A DNA stretch of 53,803 nucleotides, taken from positions 1 through 53,803 of the forward strand of contig NZ_CANMQD010000009.1 in the NCBI RefSeq assembly GCF_947499945.1, read 5' to 3'. The DNA comes from an uncultured Sulfitobacter sp. (GTDB lineage Bacteria > Pseudomonadota > Alphaproteobacteria > Rhodobacterales > Rhodobacteraceae). The notes below the pieces were generated by a model. The model saw nothing but the letters and a program-made list of their open reading frames with translations. It searched no databases and was not told where the DNA came from. This document shows, in pieces, positions 1 to 8,216 of the stretch. The first letter of the stretch is position 1, and each line of letters begins with the position of its first letter. Position numbers and translations under genes: made by a program.

Positions 1-82
1 CGACAACGGCTCCATCAGCCGCGTGGTGATCGGGCCGGAGGGGATGATACTGCGCGGGTTCAATGACGTGGCGCACCTGTGA
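1..82 (+). CDS. Histidine phosphatase family protein, 3' end (gene crosses the circle junction)
   Basis: This is the last part of the gene that starts at 53155. Bases 1-77 repeat the last 77 bases of the window, and the reading frame continues into the stop codon TGA at 80-82. Joined across the circle, the gene is 654 bp and encodes 217 residues. The piece here encodes the C-terminal strand of the phosphatase fold, ending in HL. The next gene, a quinone reductase on the other strand, ends 32 bp further on. See the entry at 53155 for function. Confidence 0.9.
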   Translation, partial: DNGSISRVVIGPEGMILRGFNDVAHL

Positions 83-114
83 GGCGCGCCACGGTTTTTT
101 TGGGGTGAGGAGGG

Positions 115-1113
115 TCACTCCACGTCCAGTACAACTTTGCCCTGCACCTTGCGGTCCATCATCAGGTTGAGCGCGTCTGCTGCTTTTTCCAGTGGAAAGC
201 GTGCGGAAATGCGCGGCTTGATCTGGCCATCTTTGTACATGCGGAACAGGTCGGCCATGTTCTCGGCGTGCAGGTCAGGTTCGCGTAGTGTGTGCGCACC
301 CCAGAAGACACCGACGATCTGGCAGCCTTTGAGCAGCGTCAGGTTGAGCGGAATTTTCGGGATACCAGCAGGAAAGCCCACAACAAGGAAGCGGCCCTTC
401 CACGCAAGCGCACGCACCGCTGGTTCCGCATAAGCACCGCCCACAGCGTCATAGACGACATCGACACCGTCACCACCTGCGAGTTTCTTGATCTCGGCAG
501 AGAACGCTTTCTGTGCATCACGGTCGTCCATGTCACGGGTATAAATGATCGTCTCGTCTGCGCCGAGGTCGCGGCAGAACTGCGCCTTTTCCTCTGAGGA
601 GACAGCGGCGATCACACGCGCACCCGCAGCTTTCCCAAGCTCGATTGCAGCGGCACCAACACCGCCCGCAGCACCAAGGATAAGCAGCGATTCGCCTGCC
701 TTGATCTCGGCGCGGTTTTTGAGCGCGTGATGCGATGTGCCATAGGTCAGCACCAAACATGACGCTTCGTCATAAGGCATCGCATCGGGGATTTTCATGA
801 CCCGTTCGGCGTCCATCACGATATGCGTGGCAAAGCCGCCAAAGCCAGACATGCCCAGCACGCGGTCGCCTACTTTGAAGTTTGTCACAGCCTCACCCAC
901 GGCCTCGATCTCGCCTGCGACTTCACCACCGGGCGCGAAAGGGCGCGGGGGCTTCATCTGGTACATATCCTTGATAATCAGGGTGTCGGGGAAGTTCAGA
1001 CCCGCCGCATGAACGCGGATGCGCACCTGCTTTTTGGACGGCTCGGGCGCTTCCATTTCAGTGAGTTTCAGCGTTTCCGGTCCACCGGGCTCATGGCTCA
1101 ACATTGCTTTCAT
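115..1113 (-). CDS. NADPH:quinone oxidoreductase family protein (zinc-independent MDR)
   Basis: The product has 332 residues from the chosen start. It opens with MKAMLSHEPGGPETL, typical of quinone-reductase-like medium-chain dehydrogenases, which reduce quinones or enones with NADPH in the cytosol. A nucleotide-binding turn ILGAAGGVGAAAIELG lies mid-protein, and no zinc-binding cysteine cluster is visible. An upstream in-frame extension of 26 residues is unlikely. The ATG at 1113 has AAGGAGA 8 nt upstream (1121-1127 on the other strand), and the quinone reductase fold starts there. It is transcribed divergently from the acyl-CoA dehydrogenase gene at 1252, so both may respond to the palindrome at 1192-1206. 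Its role is probably reduction of an unsaturated intermediate of the neighbouring pathway, which is inference. Confidence 0.9.
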   Translation of the reverse strand: MKAMLSHEPGGPETLKLTEMEAPEPSKKQVRIRVHAAGLNFPDTLIIKDMYQMKPPRPFAPGGEVAGEIEAVGEAVTNFKVGDRVLGMSGFGGFATHIVMDAERVMKIPDAMPYDEASCLVLTYGTSHHALKNRAEIKAGESLLILGAAGGVGAAAIELGKAAGARVIAAVSSEEKAQFCRDLGADETIIYTRDMDDRDAQKAFSAEIKKLAGGDGVDVVYDAVGGAYAEPAVRALAWKGRFLVVGFPAGIPKIPLNLTLLKGCQIVGVFWGAHTLREPDLHAENMADLFRMYKDGQIKPRISARFPLEKAADALNLMMDRKVQGKVVLDVE

Positions 1114-1191
1114 CGGGGCGTCTCCTTGAGGTGATTTGGCTCTTAAAGGGCCAGTGCAACTCTTACTTGTCAATCGAATTTCGACATGCAA

Positions 1192-1206
1192 TTCTGCTCT
1201 GCGGAA
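1192..1206. promoter_or_regulatory. Candidate IclR operator in the divergent promoter region
   Basis: TTCTGC-TCT-GCGGAA is an inverted repeat with one mismatch. It is followed by TGGT, exactly as in the perfect copy at 10090-10104. It lies between the quinone reductase (start 1113, leftward) and the first acyl-CoA dehydrogenase gene (start 1252, rightward). The form fits operators of IclR-family regulators, one of which is encoded at 9249-10037. Binding is inferred, not shown. Confidence 0.5.
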
Positions 1207-1251
1207 TGGTGGCCCGCAAGAGGCCGCATCCGCTCAACGGGAGGAATAGCG

Positions 1252-2418
1252 ATGTCTGACACGCAATCGACAAACGAATTTCGCAGCGAATTGCGCAACT
1301 GGCTGGAGGCGAATTGTCCCGCCGAGATGCGCGGTGGCGGTGCCACAGAAGATGGCATTTGCTGGGGCGGCAAGAACTGGGTTTTCACCAGTAACGCGCA
1401 AAAGCAATGGTTGGAGCGTTGTGCGGCCAAAGGCTATACCGTGCCCACATGGCCTTTTGAATATGGTGGCGCTGGCCTGACCCGCGATCAGGAAAAGATA
1501 TTCCATGAAGAGACGAACCGCATTGATGCGCGCAGCCCGCTGCAAAGCTTTGGCATCTGGATGCTTGGACCTGCGTTGCTGCATTTTGGCTCTCACGAGC
1601 AAAAACTGCACTACCTTCCCCCGATTGCGCGGGGCGAAGTGCGCTGGTGTCAGGGGTATTCAGAGCCGGGTGCGGGATCTGATTTGGCCAATGTACAAAC
1701 GCATGGTGAGGATAAGGGCGATCACTGGCTGGTAAACGGTCAGAAGATCTGGACCTCTTATGCGGACAAGGCCGATCAGATTTTCGCGCTGGTGCGAACC
1801 GACCGTGAAGCAAAAAAGCATTTGGGCATTTCCTTCCTCCTCATTGATATGGAAGACGAAGGTGTCGAGACGCGGCCCATTAAGATGATTTCAGGCATTT
1901 CCCCCTTCTGCGAAACGTTCTTTACCGATGTCAAAGTACCAAAAGACCGTATCGTCGGGACCGAGAACCGTGGTTGGGATGTTGCGAAATATCTGCTGAC
2001 ACATGAGCGTGAGATGATCTCCGGCTCCGGTGCGTTGGAAGCGGGGGGCCGTGCATTGGGTGCGGTGCTGACCGATACGCTTGACCATCTGGATGCGACA
2101 TTGAAAGCGGATGCCATGCGCTGTGAGATTGACGCGCTGGCAATGGGGCTGACGCTTGAGCGGTACAAAGATCAAGCCGAAGCGGGGCAGGGGGCGGGGG
2201 ATGCCTCTGCGATGCTCAAATATATGGGGACCGAGCTGAATAAACAGCGCCATGAGCTGATGATGACGGCGGGCGGTTCCGCGGCACTTGAATGGGATGG
2301 TGAAGTGGGCAACCGTGCGGGCGACTGGCTGCGCACCAAGGCCAACAGCATTGAGGGCGGTACATCCGAAGTGATGCTCTCTATTGTGTCGCGCCGCGTA
2401 TTGGGGTTGCCAGCATGA
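1252..2418 (+). CDS. Acyl-CoA dehydrogenase, subunit 1 of a likely heteromeric pair
   Basis: The product has 388 residues and is an FAD-dependent acyl-CoA dehydrogenase that would introduce a 2,3 double bond into an acyl-CoA. The flavin/substrate motif YSEPGAGSDLANVQT and the C-terminal NSIEGGTSEVMLSIVSRRVLGL region are present. The start at 1252 is preceded by GGGAGGA at 1239-1245, and the longer frame upstream lacks a ribosome site. The stop overlaps the start of a second, divergent acyl-CoA dehydrogenase by 4 bp. Such tandem pairs (pimeloyl-CoA and steroid-side-chain dehydrogenases) are known to form alpha2beta2 complexes. This gene leads the rightward catabolic operon. The substrate cannot be named from sequence. 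Confidence 0.92.
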   Translation: MSDTQSTNEFRSELRNWLEANCPAEMRGGGATEDGICWGGKNWVFTSNAQKQWLERCAAKGYTVPTWPFEYGGAGLTRDQEKIFHEETNRIDARSPLQSFGIWMLGPALLHFGSHEQKLHYLPPIARGEVRWCQGYSEPGAGSDLANVQTHGEDKGDHWLVNGQKIWTSYADKADQIFALVRTDREAKKHLGISFLLIDMEDEGVETRPIKMISGISPFCETFFTDVKVPKDRIVGTENRGWDVAKYLLTHEREMISGSGALEAGGRALGAVLTDTLDHLDATLKADAMRCEIDALAMGLTLERYKDQAEAGQGAGDASAMLKYMGTELNKQRHELMMTAGGSAALEWDGEVGNRAGDWLRTKANSIEGGTSEVMLSIVSRRVLGLPA

Positions 2419-3530
2419 ACAAACTTGTGATGACCGAAGAGGAAACCATGCTCGCCGATATGGCGCGCGGATTTCTGGATGGTGCGGCCCCTGTAAATGC
2501 GTTTCGCAAAATGCGCGATGAAGGCCAGACGCATGATGCAAAGCTCTGGAAAGAGATGGCGGAGATGGGCTGGGCCGGTGTGCTGGTGCCCGAGGGCGCG
2601 GGCGGCTCTGACATGGGGTTCGCCGCGGCGAATGTGATCGCACGGGAGATGGGCAAGACGCTGGTCGTGTCGCCCTTCCTGAGCACTGCCGTGATGGCCG
2701 CAACTGCATTGCGGCAGGTGAGTGATACGCGTGCGATGGAAGCGCTGGCCAAGATCGCCAGCGGGGACGTGACCTACGCGCTGGCGGTAGATGAGGGGAT
2801 CAAACATGATCCTGATGCGACCACGCTGGAGGCCAAGGCGGACGGGAACGGGTTTCGCCTGACGGGCAAGAAGACGTTTGTTGTTGATGGGGCCATGGCG
2901 GATCGTTTGCTGGTTCTGGCGAAGACGGCCGATGGCTTGACCCTGTTTGATATTCCTGCGGATCGTGCTGGAATCACGCGCCACAAGTCGAACATGATTG
3001 ACGCACGTGATGCGGCCAAGATTGATTTCGAGAATGTCGAGGCCACGGGCGACGATGTTCTGGGTCAGGTGGACAGCGCCATGACCGTGCTGCGTCCTGC
3101 GCTGCAAGCGGGACAAGCGGCACTGGCGGCTGAAATGGCCGGTCTGTCGGCGGGTGCGTTTGATATGACTGTCGGCTATCTGAAAGAGCGTAAACAGTTC
3201 GGCATCGAGATTGGCCGCTTCCAAGCGTTGCAACACCGTGCCGCCCATCTGTGGTGCGAGACGGAACTGACAGCGAGCGCGATCCTCAATGCAGGACGTA
3301 TGATGGACAGCGATCCAAAGAATGCAGAGCTGGCCGTCTCATTGGCTAAGGCCAAAGCAACTTCGACGGCGACATTGGCCGTGCAAGAAGGTGTGCAGAT
3401 GCACGGCGGGATCGGGATGACCGACGCCTATGATATGGGCTTTTACATGAAACGTGCGCGGGTTAGCGCCGAATGGCTGGGTGATTATAGCTACCACGCT
3501 GAAAAAGTTGCCGCCATGAGAGGGTTTTAA
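2415..3530 (+). CDS. Acyl-CoA dehydrogenase, subunit 2 of a likely heteromeric pair
   Basis: This 371-residue protein is the partner of the preceding gene, with an ATGA overlap that suggests translational coupling. The C-terminal half carries the family signature KERKQFGIEIGRFQALQHR and then QMHGGIGMTDAYDMGFYMKR, which contributes to FAD binding. The N-terminal half is less conserved than in homotetrameric enzymes, as expected for the small subunit of heteromeric dehydrogenases. Which subunit holds the catalytic glutamate cannot be settled without alignment. An SDR gene follows after 2 bp. A homodimeric enzyme is possible but less likely given the pairing. Confidence 0.92.
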   Translation: MNKLVMTEEETMLADMARGFLDGAAPVNAFRKMRDEGQTHDAKLWKEMAEMGWAGVLVPEGAGGSDMGFAAANVIAREMGKTLVVSPFLSTAVMAATALRQVSDTRAMEALAKIASGDVTYALAVDEGIKHDPDATTLEAKADGNGFRLTGKKTFVVDGAMADRLLVLAKTADGLTLFDIPADRAGITRHKSNMIDARDAAKIDFENVEATGDDVLGQVDSAMTVLRPALQAGQAALAAEMAGLSAGAFDMTVGYLKERKQFGIEIGRFQALQHRAAHLWCETELTASAILNAGRMMDSDPKNAELAVSLAKAKATSTATLAVQEGVQMHGGIGMTDAYDMGFYMKRARVSAEWLGDYSYHAEKVAAMRGF

Positions 3531-3532
3531 GC

Positions 3533-4354
3533 ATGGATATTCAAACGCTGTTTGGTCTGGACGGTAAGGTCGCACTGGTTACTGGCGGTGCAACAGGCAT
3601 TGGCCGTATGGCGGCAGAGGCGCTGATGCGGGCGGGGGCGACTGTGCTCATCGCTTCGCGTAAGGGTGACGCCTGTGAAGCGGTGGCGAAGGAGCTGAAT
3701 GCGCTTGGTGCTTCGGGCAAAGTGATTGGCTTTGCGGGCGATGTGGGCACCGAGGAAGGTGTCGATGCGTTGGTCGCTGCCGTAAAATCCCACACTGACA
3801 AACTCGATATCCTGATGAACAACGCGGGCATCACATGGGGCGCGCCGATGGGCGAATTCCCGTTCAAAGCGTGGTCCAAAGTGATGGACGTCAACGTGGC
3901 AGGCATGTTCGATCTGACGCAAAAGCTGCTCCCGATGTTGAGCGCAAGCGGCACGGTTGACGACCCTGCGCGGGTGATTAATGTAGGTTCTGTTATGGGC
4001 GAGCGGGAGATGGGCGATGGGGCCTATTCCTACTCCATGTCCAAGGCCGCTGTGCATCACATGACGAAAATTTTGGGCAAGGAACTGGCGGGTCATGCGA
4101 TCACTGTGAACGCTCTGGCCCCGGGGCCGTTTGTGAGCCGCATGACCGCCTTTGCCACCCATGACACTGACATGCGCGAGAAGGTTGGCAAAGATGTGCC
4201 GTTGAAACGTGTTGGCCGCGACGAAGATATCGGCGGCTGTATGCTGTTCCTCTGTGGTCGTGGTGGTGCTTATGTGACGGGCGCGATCATCCCTGTGTCG
4301 GGTGGCATCAATGTGATGTCTGGCCCCAACATCTTTGAACAGGCGCTGCACTGA
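3533..4354 (+). CDS. Short-chain dehydrogenase/reductase (SDR)
   Basis: This is a 273-residue classical SDR, an NAD(P)-dependent alcohol dehydrogenase or ketoreductase acting in the cytosol. TGGATGIG at residues 17-24 is the dinucleotide-binding glycine motif, NNAG follows near residue 95, and YSYSMSK holds the catalytic Tyr and Lys. It starts 2 bp after the acyl-CoA dehydrogenase stop, and its own stop overlaps the next ATG (TGATG). In this operon it would oxidise a hydroxyacyl-CoA or a related alcohol. SDR substrate cannot be read from sequence. C-terminal residues SGPNIFEQALH extend slightly past the usual end. Confidence 0.9.
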   Translation: MDIQTLFGLDGKVALVTGGATGIGRMAAEALMRAGATVLIASRKGDACEAVAKELNALGASGKVIGFAGDVGTEEGVDALVAAVKSHTDKLDILMNNAGITWGAPMGEFPFKAWSKVMDVNVAGMFDLTQKLLPMLSASGTVDDPARVINVGSVMGEREMGDGAYSYSMSKAAVHHMTKILGKELAGHAITVNALAPGPFVSRMTAFATHDTDMREKVGKDVPLKRVGRDEDIGGCMLFLCGRGGAYVTGAIIPVSGGINVMSGPNIFEQALH

Positions 4355-5277
4355 TGGAGATCCGTTTTGATAACCGCGTGGCGATTGTCACGGGTGCGGG
4401 GGTTGGCCTTGGCCGTTCTCACGCTTTGGGCTTAGCGGCACGGGGTGCCAAGGTTGTTGTGAACGATCTGGGTGTGTCGCGGGACGGTACGGGTTCGTCG
4501 TCTCAGGCGGCGCTGAGTGTGGTTGAAGAAATCAAGGCTATGGGCGGTGACGCTATGGCCCATGGTGCCGATGTTTCGGACGAGGATGCGGTCAAGGACA
4601 TGATCGCCCAAGCAATGGACGCATGGGGGCGCATCGATATTTGTGTCAACAACGCTGGCATCCTTATGGACAAGACATTTGCCAAAATGGATATGGCGGC
4701 CTTTCGCAAAGTCGTTGATGTGCATTTGATCGGCACAGCTAATGTGGCCCATGCCTGTTGGCCCATTATGCGCGAGCAGAAATATGGGCGCATTGTCCTC
4801 ACCACTTCCGCCTCGGGTATGTATGGCAACTTTGGACAGTCCAATTACGGCGCGGCGAAGGCTGCGATGCTGGGCCTGATGAACGTGCTGCACATGGAAG
4901 GGGCGCGCGATAATATCCGCGTTAATACACTGGCCCCGACTGCGGCGACGCGCATGACGGCGGACCTGCTTCCGGCGGAGGCGCAGGAATTGCTTGCCCC
5001 TGAAACCATCACCCCTGGCTTGCTGTATCTGGTGAGTGAGGATGCACCGTCTCAGGTAATTCTCGGCGCAGGTGCAGGCAGCTTTGCCGAGACGCGGATA
5101 TACGAGACGCAAGGCATTACACTGATGGGCGATGACAACACGCCCGAAACCGTGGCCGCACGTTTTGCGGAAATCCGCGACGAGACCGATCAACAACAAC
5201 TGGGCGATGCGTTCGGCCAGACCAAGAAATACGCCCTCAATGCAGCAAAGGCCAAAGGCCTGAAGCTCGACTGGTAA
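4354..5277 (+). CDS. SDR related to the 3-hydroxyacyl-CoA dehydrogenase domain of MFE-2
   Basis: The protein has 307 residues. The N-terminal TGAGVGLGRSHALGLAARGA and the following VVNDLG are characteristic of the (3R)-hydroxyacyl-CoA dehydrogenase domain of peroxisomal multifunctional enzyme type 2 and its bacterial relatives. CVNNAGIL and the SNYGAAKAA segment supply the remaining SDR motifs. MFE-2 relatives oxidise D-3-hydroxyacyl-CoA to 3-ketoacyl-CoA, which suits the thiolase encoded next. Its start overlaps the previous stop by 1 nt. The leftward operon encodes an L-specific dehydrogenase (23635), so the plasmid may handle both stereoisomers or two different intermediates. The latter point is inference. 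Confidence 0.88.
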   Translation: MEIRFDNRVAIVTGAGVGLGRSHALGLAARGAKVVVNDLGVSRDGTGSSSQAALSVVEEIKAMGGDAMAHGADVSDEDAVKDMIAQAMDAWGRIDICVNNAGILMDKTFAKMDMAAFRKVVDVHLIGTANVAHACWPIMREQKYGRIVLTTSASGMYGNFGQSNYGAAKAAMLGLMNVLHMEGARDNIRVNTLAPTAATRMTADLLPAEAQELLAPETITPGLLYLVSEDAPSQVILGAGAGSFAETRIYETQGITLMGDDNTPETVAARFAEIRDETDQQQLGDAFGQTKKYALNAAKAKGLKLDW

Positions 5278-5292
5278 ACTAGGAGAAGAACT

Positions 5293-6489
5293 ATGCGTGA
5301 CGCAGTAATCGTATCCACGGCCCGTACCCCGATTGGCAAAGCCTATCGTGGTGCGTTCAACAACACGACACCTCAGGCGCTTGCGGCGCACGCGATCGAG
5401 AACGCAGTGAAGCGCGCGGGCGTTGATCCAGCGAGCATTCAGGATTGTATCATGGGTGCGGCATTGCAACAGGGCCATTCTGGCGGCAACATCGCGCGTC
5501 AGGCGGCGATCCGTGCGGGTCTGCCCGTGACAGTTGCGGGCATGTCGCTCGACCGTCAGTGTGCCTCTGGCATGATGGCGATTGCCACAGCGGCCAAGCA
5601 GGTCATCACCGACGGGATGGATGTTGTCATCGGTGGCGGTGTCGAGAGTATCTCTATGGTGCAAACCCCAGAAATGCGCGTGAAGGCCGATGGCTGGCTC
5701 AAAGAGAACAAGCCAGAGATTTACATGTCGATGCTGGAGACAGCCGAGACAGTCGCCGCACGCTATAATGTCAGCCGCGAGCGTCAGGATGAATATGCTG
5801 CACGCAGCCAGCACAATACCCACATGGGTCAGGAAGCGGGCAAGTTCGACGACGAGATCGTGCCGATGACCACCATAATGATGGTGCAGAACAAAGAGAC
5901 CAAAGAGATCACCGAGCATGAGGTGACCCTGAGCAAGGACGAGGGCAACCGCCCTGGTACCTCTGCCGAAATGCTGTCTGGCCTGAGCCCAGTGTTCAAG
6001 GATGGCATGACGATTAAAGAAGGCAAATACATCACAGCAGGCAACGCGTCCCAGCTCTCTGATGGTGCTTCTGCGACTGTAATCATGGAAGCCAAGAAGG
6101 CTGAGCAAATGGGCCTCGCACCGCTGGGTCGCTACATGGGTGTAATGGCTGCTGGCTGTGAGCCGGACGAGATGGGCATTGGCCCGATCTATGCCGTGCC
6201 ACCGCTGCTCAAGGCGCATGGTCTCAAGATCGAAGACATCGGTTTGTGGGAACTCAACGAGGCGTTCGCCGTGCAGGTAATTCAGTCGCGTGACGTTCTC
6301 GGCATTCCTGACGAATTGCTCAATGTGAACGGTGGTGCCATTTCTATCGGTCACCCCTACGGCATGTCGGGTGCGCGTATGGTCGGTCACGCGTTGATTG
6401 AGGGCAAGCGTCGCGGTGCGAAGTACGTTGTCTGCACCATGTGTGTGGGCGGTGGCATGGGCGCTGCGGGTCTGTTCGAGGTTCTGTAA
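5293..6489 (+). CDS. Acetyl-CoA acyltransferase (thiolase)
   Basis: This is a 398-residue thiolase that cleaves 3-ketoacyl-CoA with CoA to give acetyl-CoA or propionyl-CoA and a shortened acyl-CoA. The acylated cysteine is Cys90 in DRQCASG. The histidine of [10 protein letters not shown] (about residue 354) and Cys384 in [10 protein letters not shown] complete the active site. AGGAGAA precedes the ATG. It ends the first part of the rightward operon, and a GC hairpin follows at 6512-6531. Length and motifs match degradative thiolases rather than HMG-CoA synthases. Confidence 0.95.
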   Translation: MRDAVIVSTARTPIGKAYRGAFNNTTPQALAAHAIENAVKRAGVDPASIQDCIMGAALQQGHSGGNIARQAAIRAGLPVTVAGMSLDRQCASGMMAIATAAKQVITDGMDVVIGGGVESISMVQTPEMRVKADGWLKENKPEIYMSMLETAETVAARYNVSRERQDEYAARSQHNTHMGQEAGKFDDEIVPMTTIMMVQNKETKEITEHEVTLSKDEGNRPGTSAEMLSGLSPVFKDGMTIKEGKYITAGNASQLSDGASATVIMEAKKAEQMGLAPLGRYMGVMAAGCEPDEMGIGPIYAVPPLLKAHGLKIEDIGLWELNEAFAVQVIQSRDVLGIPDELLNVNGGAISIGHPYGMSGARMVGHALIEGKRRGAKYVVCTMCVGGGMGAAGLFEVL

Positions 6490-6511
6490 ACCTTGCAACT
6501 TGCGAAAAAGC

Positions 6512-6531
6512 GGGGCGGTTTCAGCCGCCCC
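6512..6531 (+). terminator. GC-rich hairpin after the thiolase gene, possible partial terminator
   Basis: GGGGCGG (6512-6518) pairs perfectly with CCGCCCC (6525-6531) across a 6-nt loop TTTCAG. No run of T follows, so it may stabilise the upstream message or attenuate transcription rather than stop it fully. It lies in the 72-bp gap between thiolase and the flavoprotein gene. Confidence 0.5.
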
Positions 6532-6561
6532 CTCACTGTTAACATGACACTTGGAGGCTCT

Positions 6562-7554
6562 ATGGCCCGTTCCGACTCTCATCTGCCAAAGGCACTGCAA
6601 GGTCTGCGCATCCCGCTGATCGCATCGCCGTTGTTCATCATCTCGGTGCCAAAGCTGGTGATCGCGCAATGTAAGGCTGGGATCGTCGGATCGTTTCCCG
6701 CGCTCAATGCGCGTGAGGCAGAGGGCGAGCCGCCGTTGCTGGATGCTTGGCTAACGGAGATCAAGGAAGAGCTGGACCGCTATAACCAAGCGAACCCTGA
6801 CACGCCAGCAGCGCCTTATGCGATCAACCAAATTGTTCACCGCTCTAATTCGCGTCTTGAGCGTGATCTGGAAATCGCGGCCAAACACGAGGTTCCGATC
6901 TGGATCACTTCGCTGGGTGCGCGTGTCGAAGTGAACGAGGCCGCGCACAGTTGCGGTGGCATCGTACTGCACGACATCATCAACAACAAATTCGCCAAGA
7001 AGGCCGTTGAAAAAGGTGCTGACGGCTTGGTCGCTGTGGCGGCTGGGGCGGGTGGCCATGCGGGGCAGCAGTCGCCCTTTGCTTTGGTCAATGAAATTCG
7101 TGAGTGGTATGACGGGCCTATTGCTCTGTCTGGCTCGATTGCCACAGGGCAATCCCTATTGGCAGCCCGCGCCATGGGGGCTGACCTCGGCTATACAGGC
7201 TCGCCGTTCATCGCGACGGATGAGGCGAATGCCGACCAAGGCTACAAAGATATGATCGTCGACTCTGGTGCGGATGACATTGTCTATTCCTCGCTCTTCA
7301 CAGGCGTTTGGGGCAACTATCTCAAAGGGTCGGTCCAGAATGCAGGCATGGACCCGGATAACCTGCCCACGGCGGATGCGTCTTCGATGAATTTTGGCAC
7401 GGATCGTGAAAAACCCAAAGCATGGAAAACCATTTGGGGGTCTGGTCAGGGGATCGGTGCGATCAAATCCGTTGGCCCTGCTGCTGCAATTGTGGACCGC
7501 ATGGCGGATGAGTATTTCGCAGCGGGCAAAAAGCTGGCGGCGGAATTTTCGTAA
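6562..7554 (+). CDS. Nitronate monooxygenase / 2-nitropropane dioxygenase-like flavoprotein
   Basis: This is a 330-residue FMN-dependent TIM-barrel protein of the NPD/nitronate monooxygenase family. GLRIPLIASPLFIISVPKL near the N-terminus, AAGAGGHAG mid-protein (phosphate binding) and the ALSGSIATGQSLLAARAMGAD segment are typical. The start at 6562 follows TTGGAGG. The first in-frame codons upstream fall inside the hairpin region and lack a ribosome site. Family members in CoA-ester operons (for example IpdC of steroid-ring breakdown) act as acyl-CoA double-bond reductases or dehydrogenases rather than on nitroalkanes. A role on an unsaturated CoA ester is therefore likely here, but this is inference. 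Confidence 0.88.
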   Translation: MARSDSHLPKALQGLRIPLIASPLFIISVPKLVIAQCKAGIVGSFPALNAREAEGEPPLLDAWLTEIKEELDRYNQANPDTPAAPYAINQIVHRSNSRLERDLEIAAKHEVPIWITSLGARVEVNEAAHSCGGIVLHDIINNKFAKKAVEKGADGLVAVAAGAGGHAGQQSPFALVNEIREWYDGPIALSGSIATGQSLLAARAMGADLGYTGSPFIATDEANADQGYKDMIVDSGADDIVYSSLFTGVWGNYLKGSVQNAGMDPDNLPTADASSMNFGTDREKPKAWKTIWGSGQGIGAIKSVGPAAAIVDRMADEYFAAGKKLAAEFS

Positions 7555-7555
7555 C

Positions 7556-8206
7556 TTGGCGGAATTGCTTGTCATACGTCACGGTCAGGCGTCCTTCGGG
7601 GCGGTAGATTATGACGTGCTGTCCGACCTTGGTCGCGCCCAAGCGCGCGCTGCGGGTGCGTGGCTGCGCGGTATGGGCTGGACCCCTGACCGCGTAGTGA
7701 CGGGCACGCTCAACCGGCAGATTGATACCGCGACCGAGATGGGGTTTGTGCCTGAACGTGAGGAACATGCAGGCCTAAACGAATATGATTTCGGTGATCT
7801 GCTCGACGCGCGGTTCAAGGGTGACATCCCCGACATCGTTAAAGGCGACCGCAAAGTGCATTTCCGCACGCTAAGGGAAACCGTGTTCGCATGGCAAAAG
7901 GACGAGATTGAAAACCCGTCCGAGACATGGGGGCAGTTCGTGGATCGCGTAGAAGCAGCGCGTGCCTTTGCTGTGGATACCGATGCCAAACGCGTGCTGG
8001 TGATCAGCTCGGGTGGCGTGATTGGGCAGATGACGGCCGCCTCGCTTCACGCCCCTGCCCAGCACATGATGAACCTTAATCTCCAGATTAAAAATGCGGC
8101 CATGACGCGGTTTATGTTTTCGGGTAGCCTGTTCTCACTCAATGAGTTCAACGCCACACCGCACTACGCCACGCCTGATGGCGCGGCTTTGATGAGTTAC
8201 AGCTAG
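7556..8206 (+). CDS. Histidine phosphatase superfamily protein with altered second motif
   Basis: The product has about 216 residues if translation begins at the TTG at 7556, one base after the preceding stop. A second TTG at 7565 is the alternative. LLVIRHGQASFG near the N-terminus is the phosphohistidine motif of the phosphoglycerate-mutase-like fold. The usual second motif (HGG) reads ISSGGVIGQM, with serine where the catalytic histidine normally stands. Some members of the superfamily carry this form, and they may be weak phosphatases. The gene sits between the flavoprotein and the phosphotransferase, so it might remove a phosphate in the same pathway. No substrate can be read. Confidence 0.82.
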   Translation: MAELLVIRHGQASFGAVDYDVLSDLGRAQARAAGAWLRGMGWTPDRVVTGTLNRQIDTATEMGFVPEREEHAGLNEYDFGDLLDARFKGDIPDIVKGDRKVHFRTLRETVFAWQKDEIENPSETWGQFVDRVEAARAFAVDTDAKRVLVISSGGVIGQMTAASLHAPAQHMMNLNLQIKNAAMTRFMFSGSLFSLNEFNATPHYATPDGAALMSYS

Positions 8207-8216
8207 GGAAACCGAT

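Noticed and set aside
1..77. A direct repeat at both ends as a possible mobile-element terminal repeat
   Set aside because: The copy lies in the same frame of one interrupted gene at both ends, which is what a circular assembly overlap produces. No transposase or integrase is present.
83..90. The palindrome GGCGCGCC after the phosphatase stop as a terminator
   Set aside because: It is only 8 bp with no loop. The T-rich run after it is separated and no stable hairpin forms.
1891..3248. Long minus-strand frames opposite the acyl-CoA dehydrogenases
   Set aside because: They mirror the codon pattern of the plus-strand genes, have no ribosome sites and no recognisable domain.
4432..6669. A 745-codon open frame on the minus strand
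   Set aside because: It lies opposite the SDR and thiolase genes, has an Arg/His-rich composition typical of antisense frames in GC-rich DNA and matches no family.
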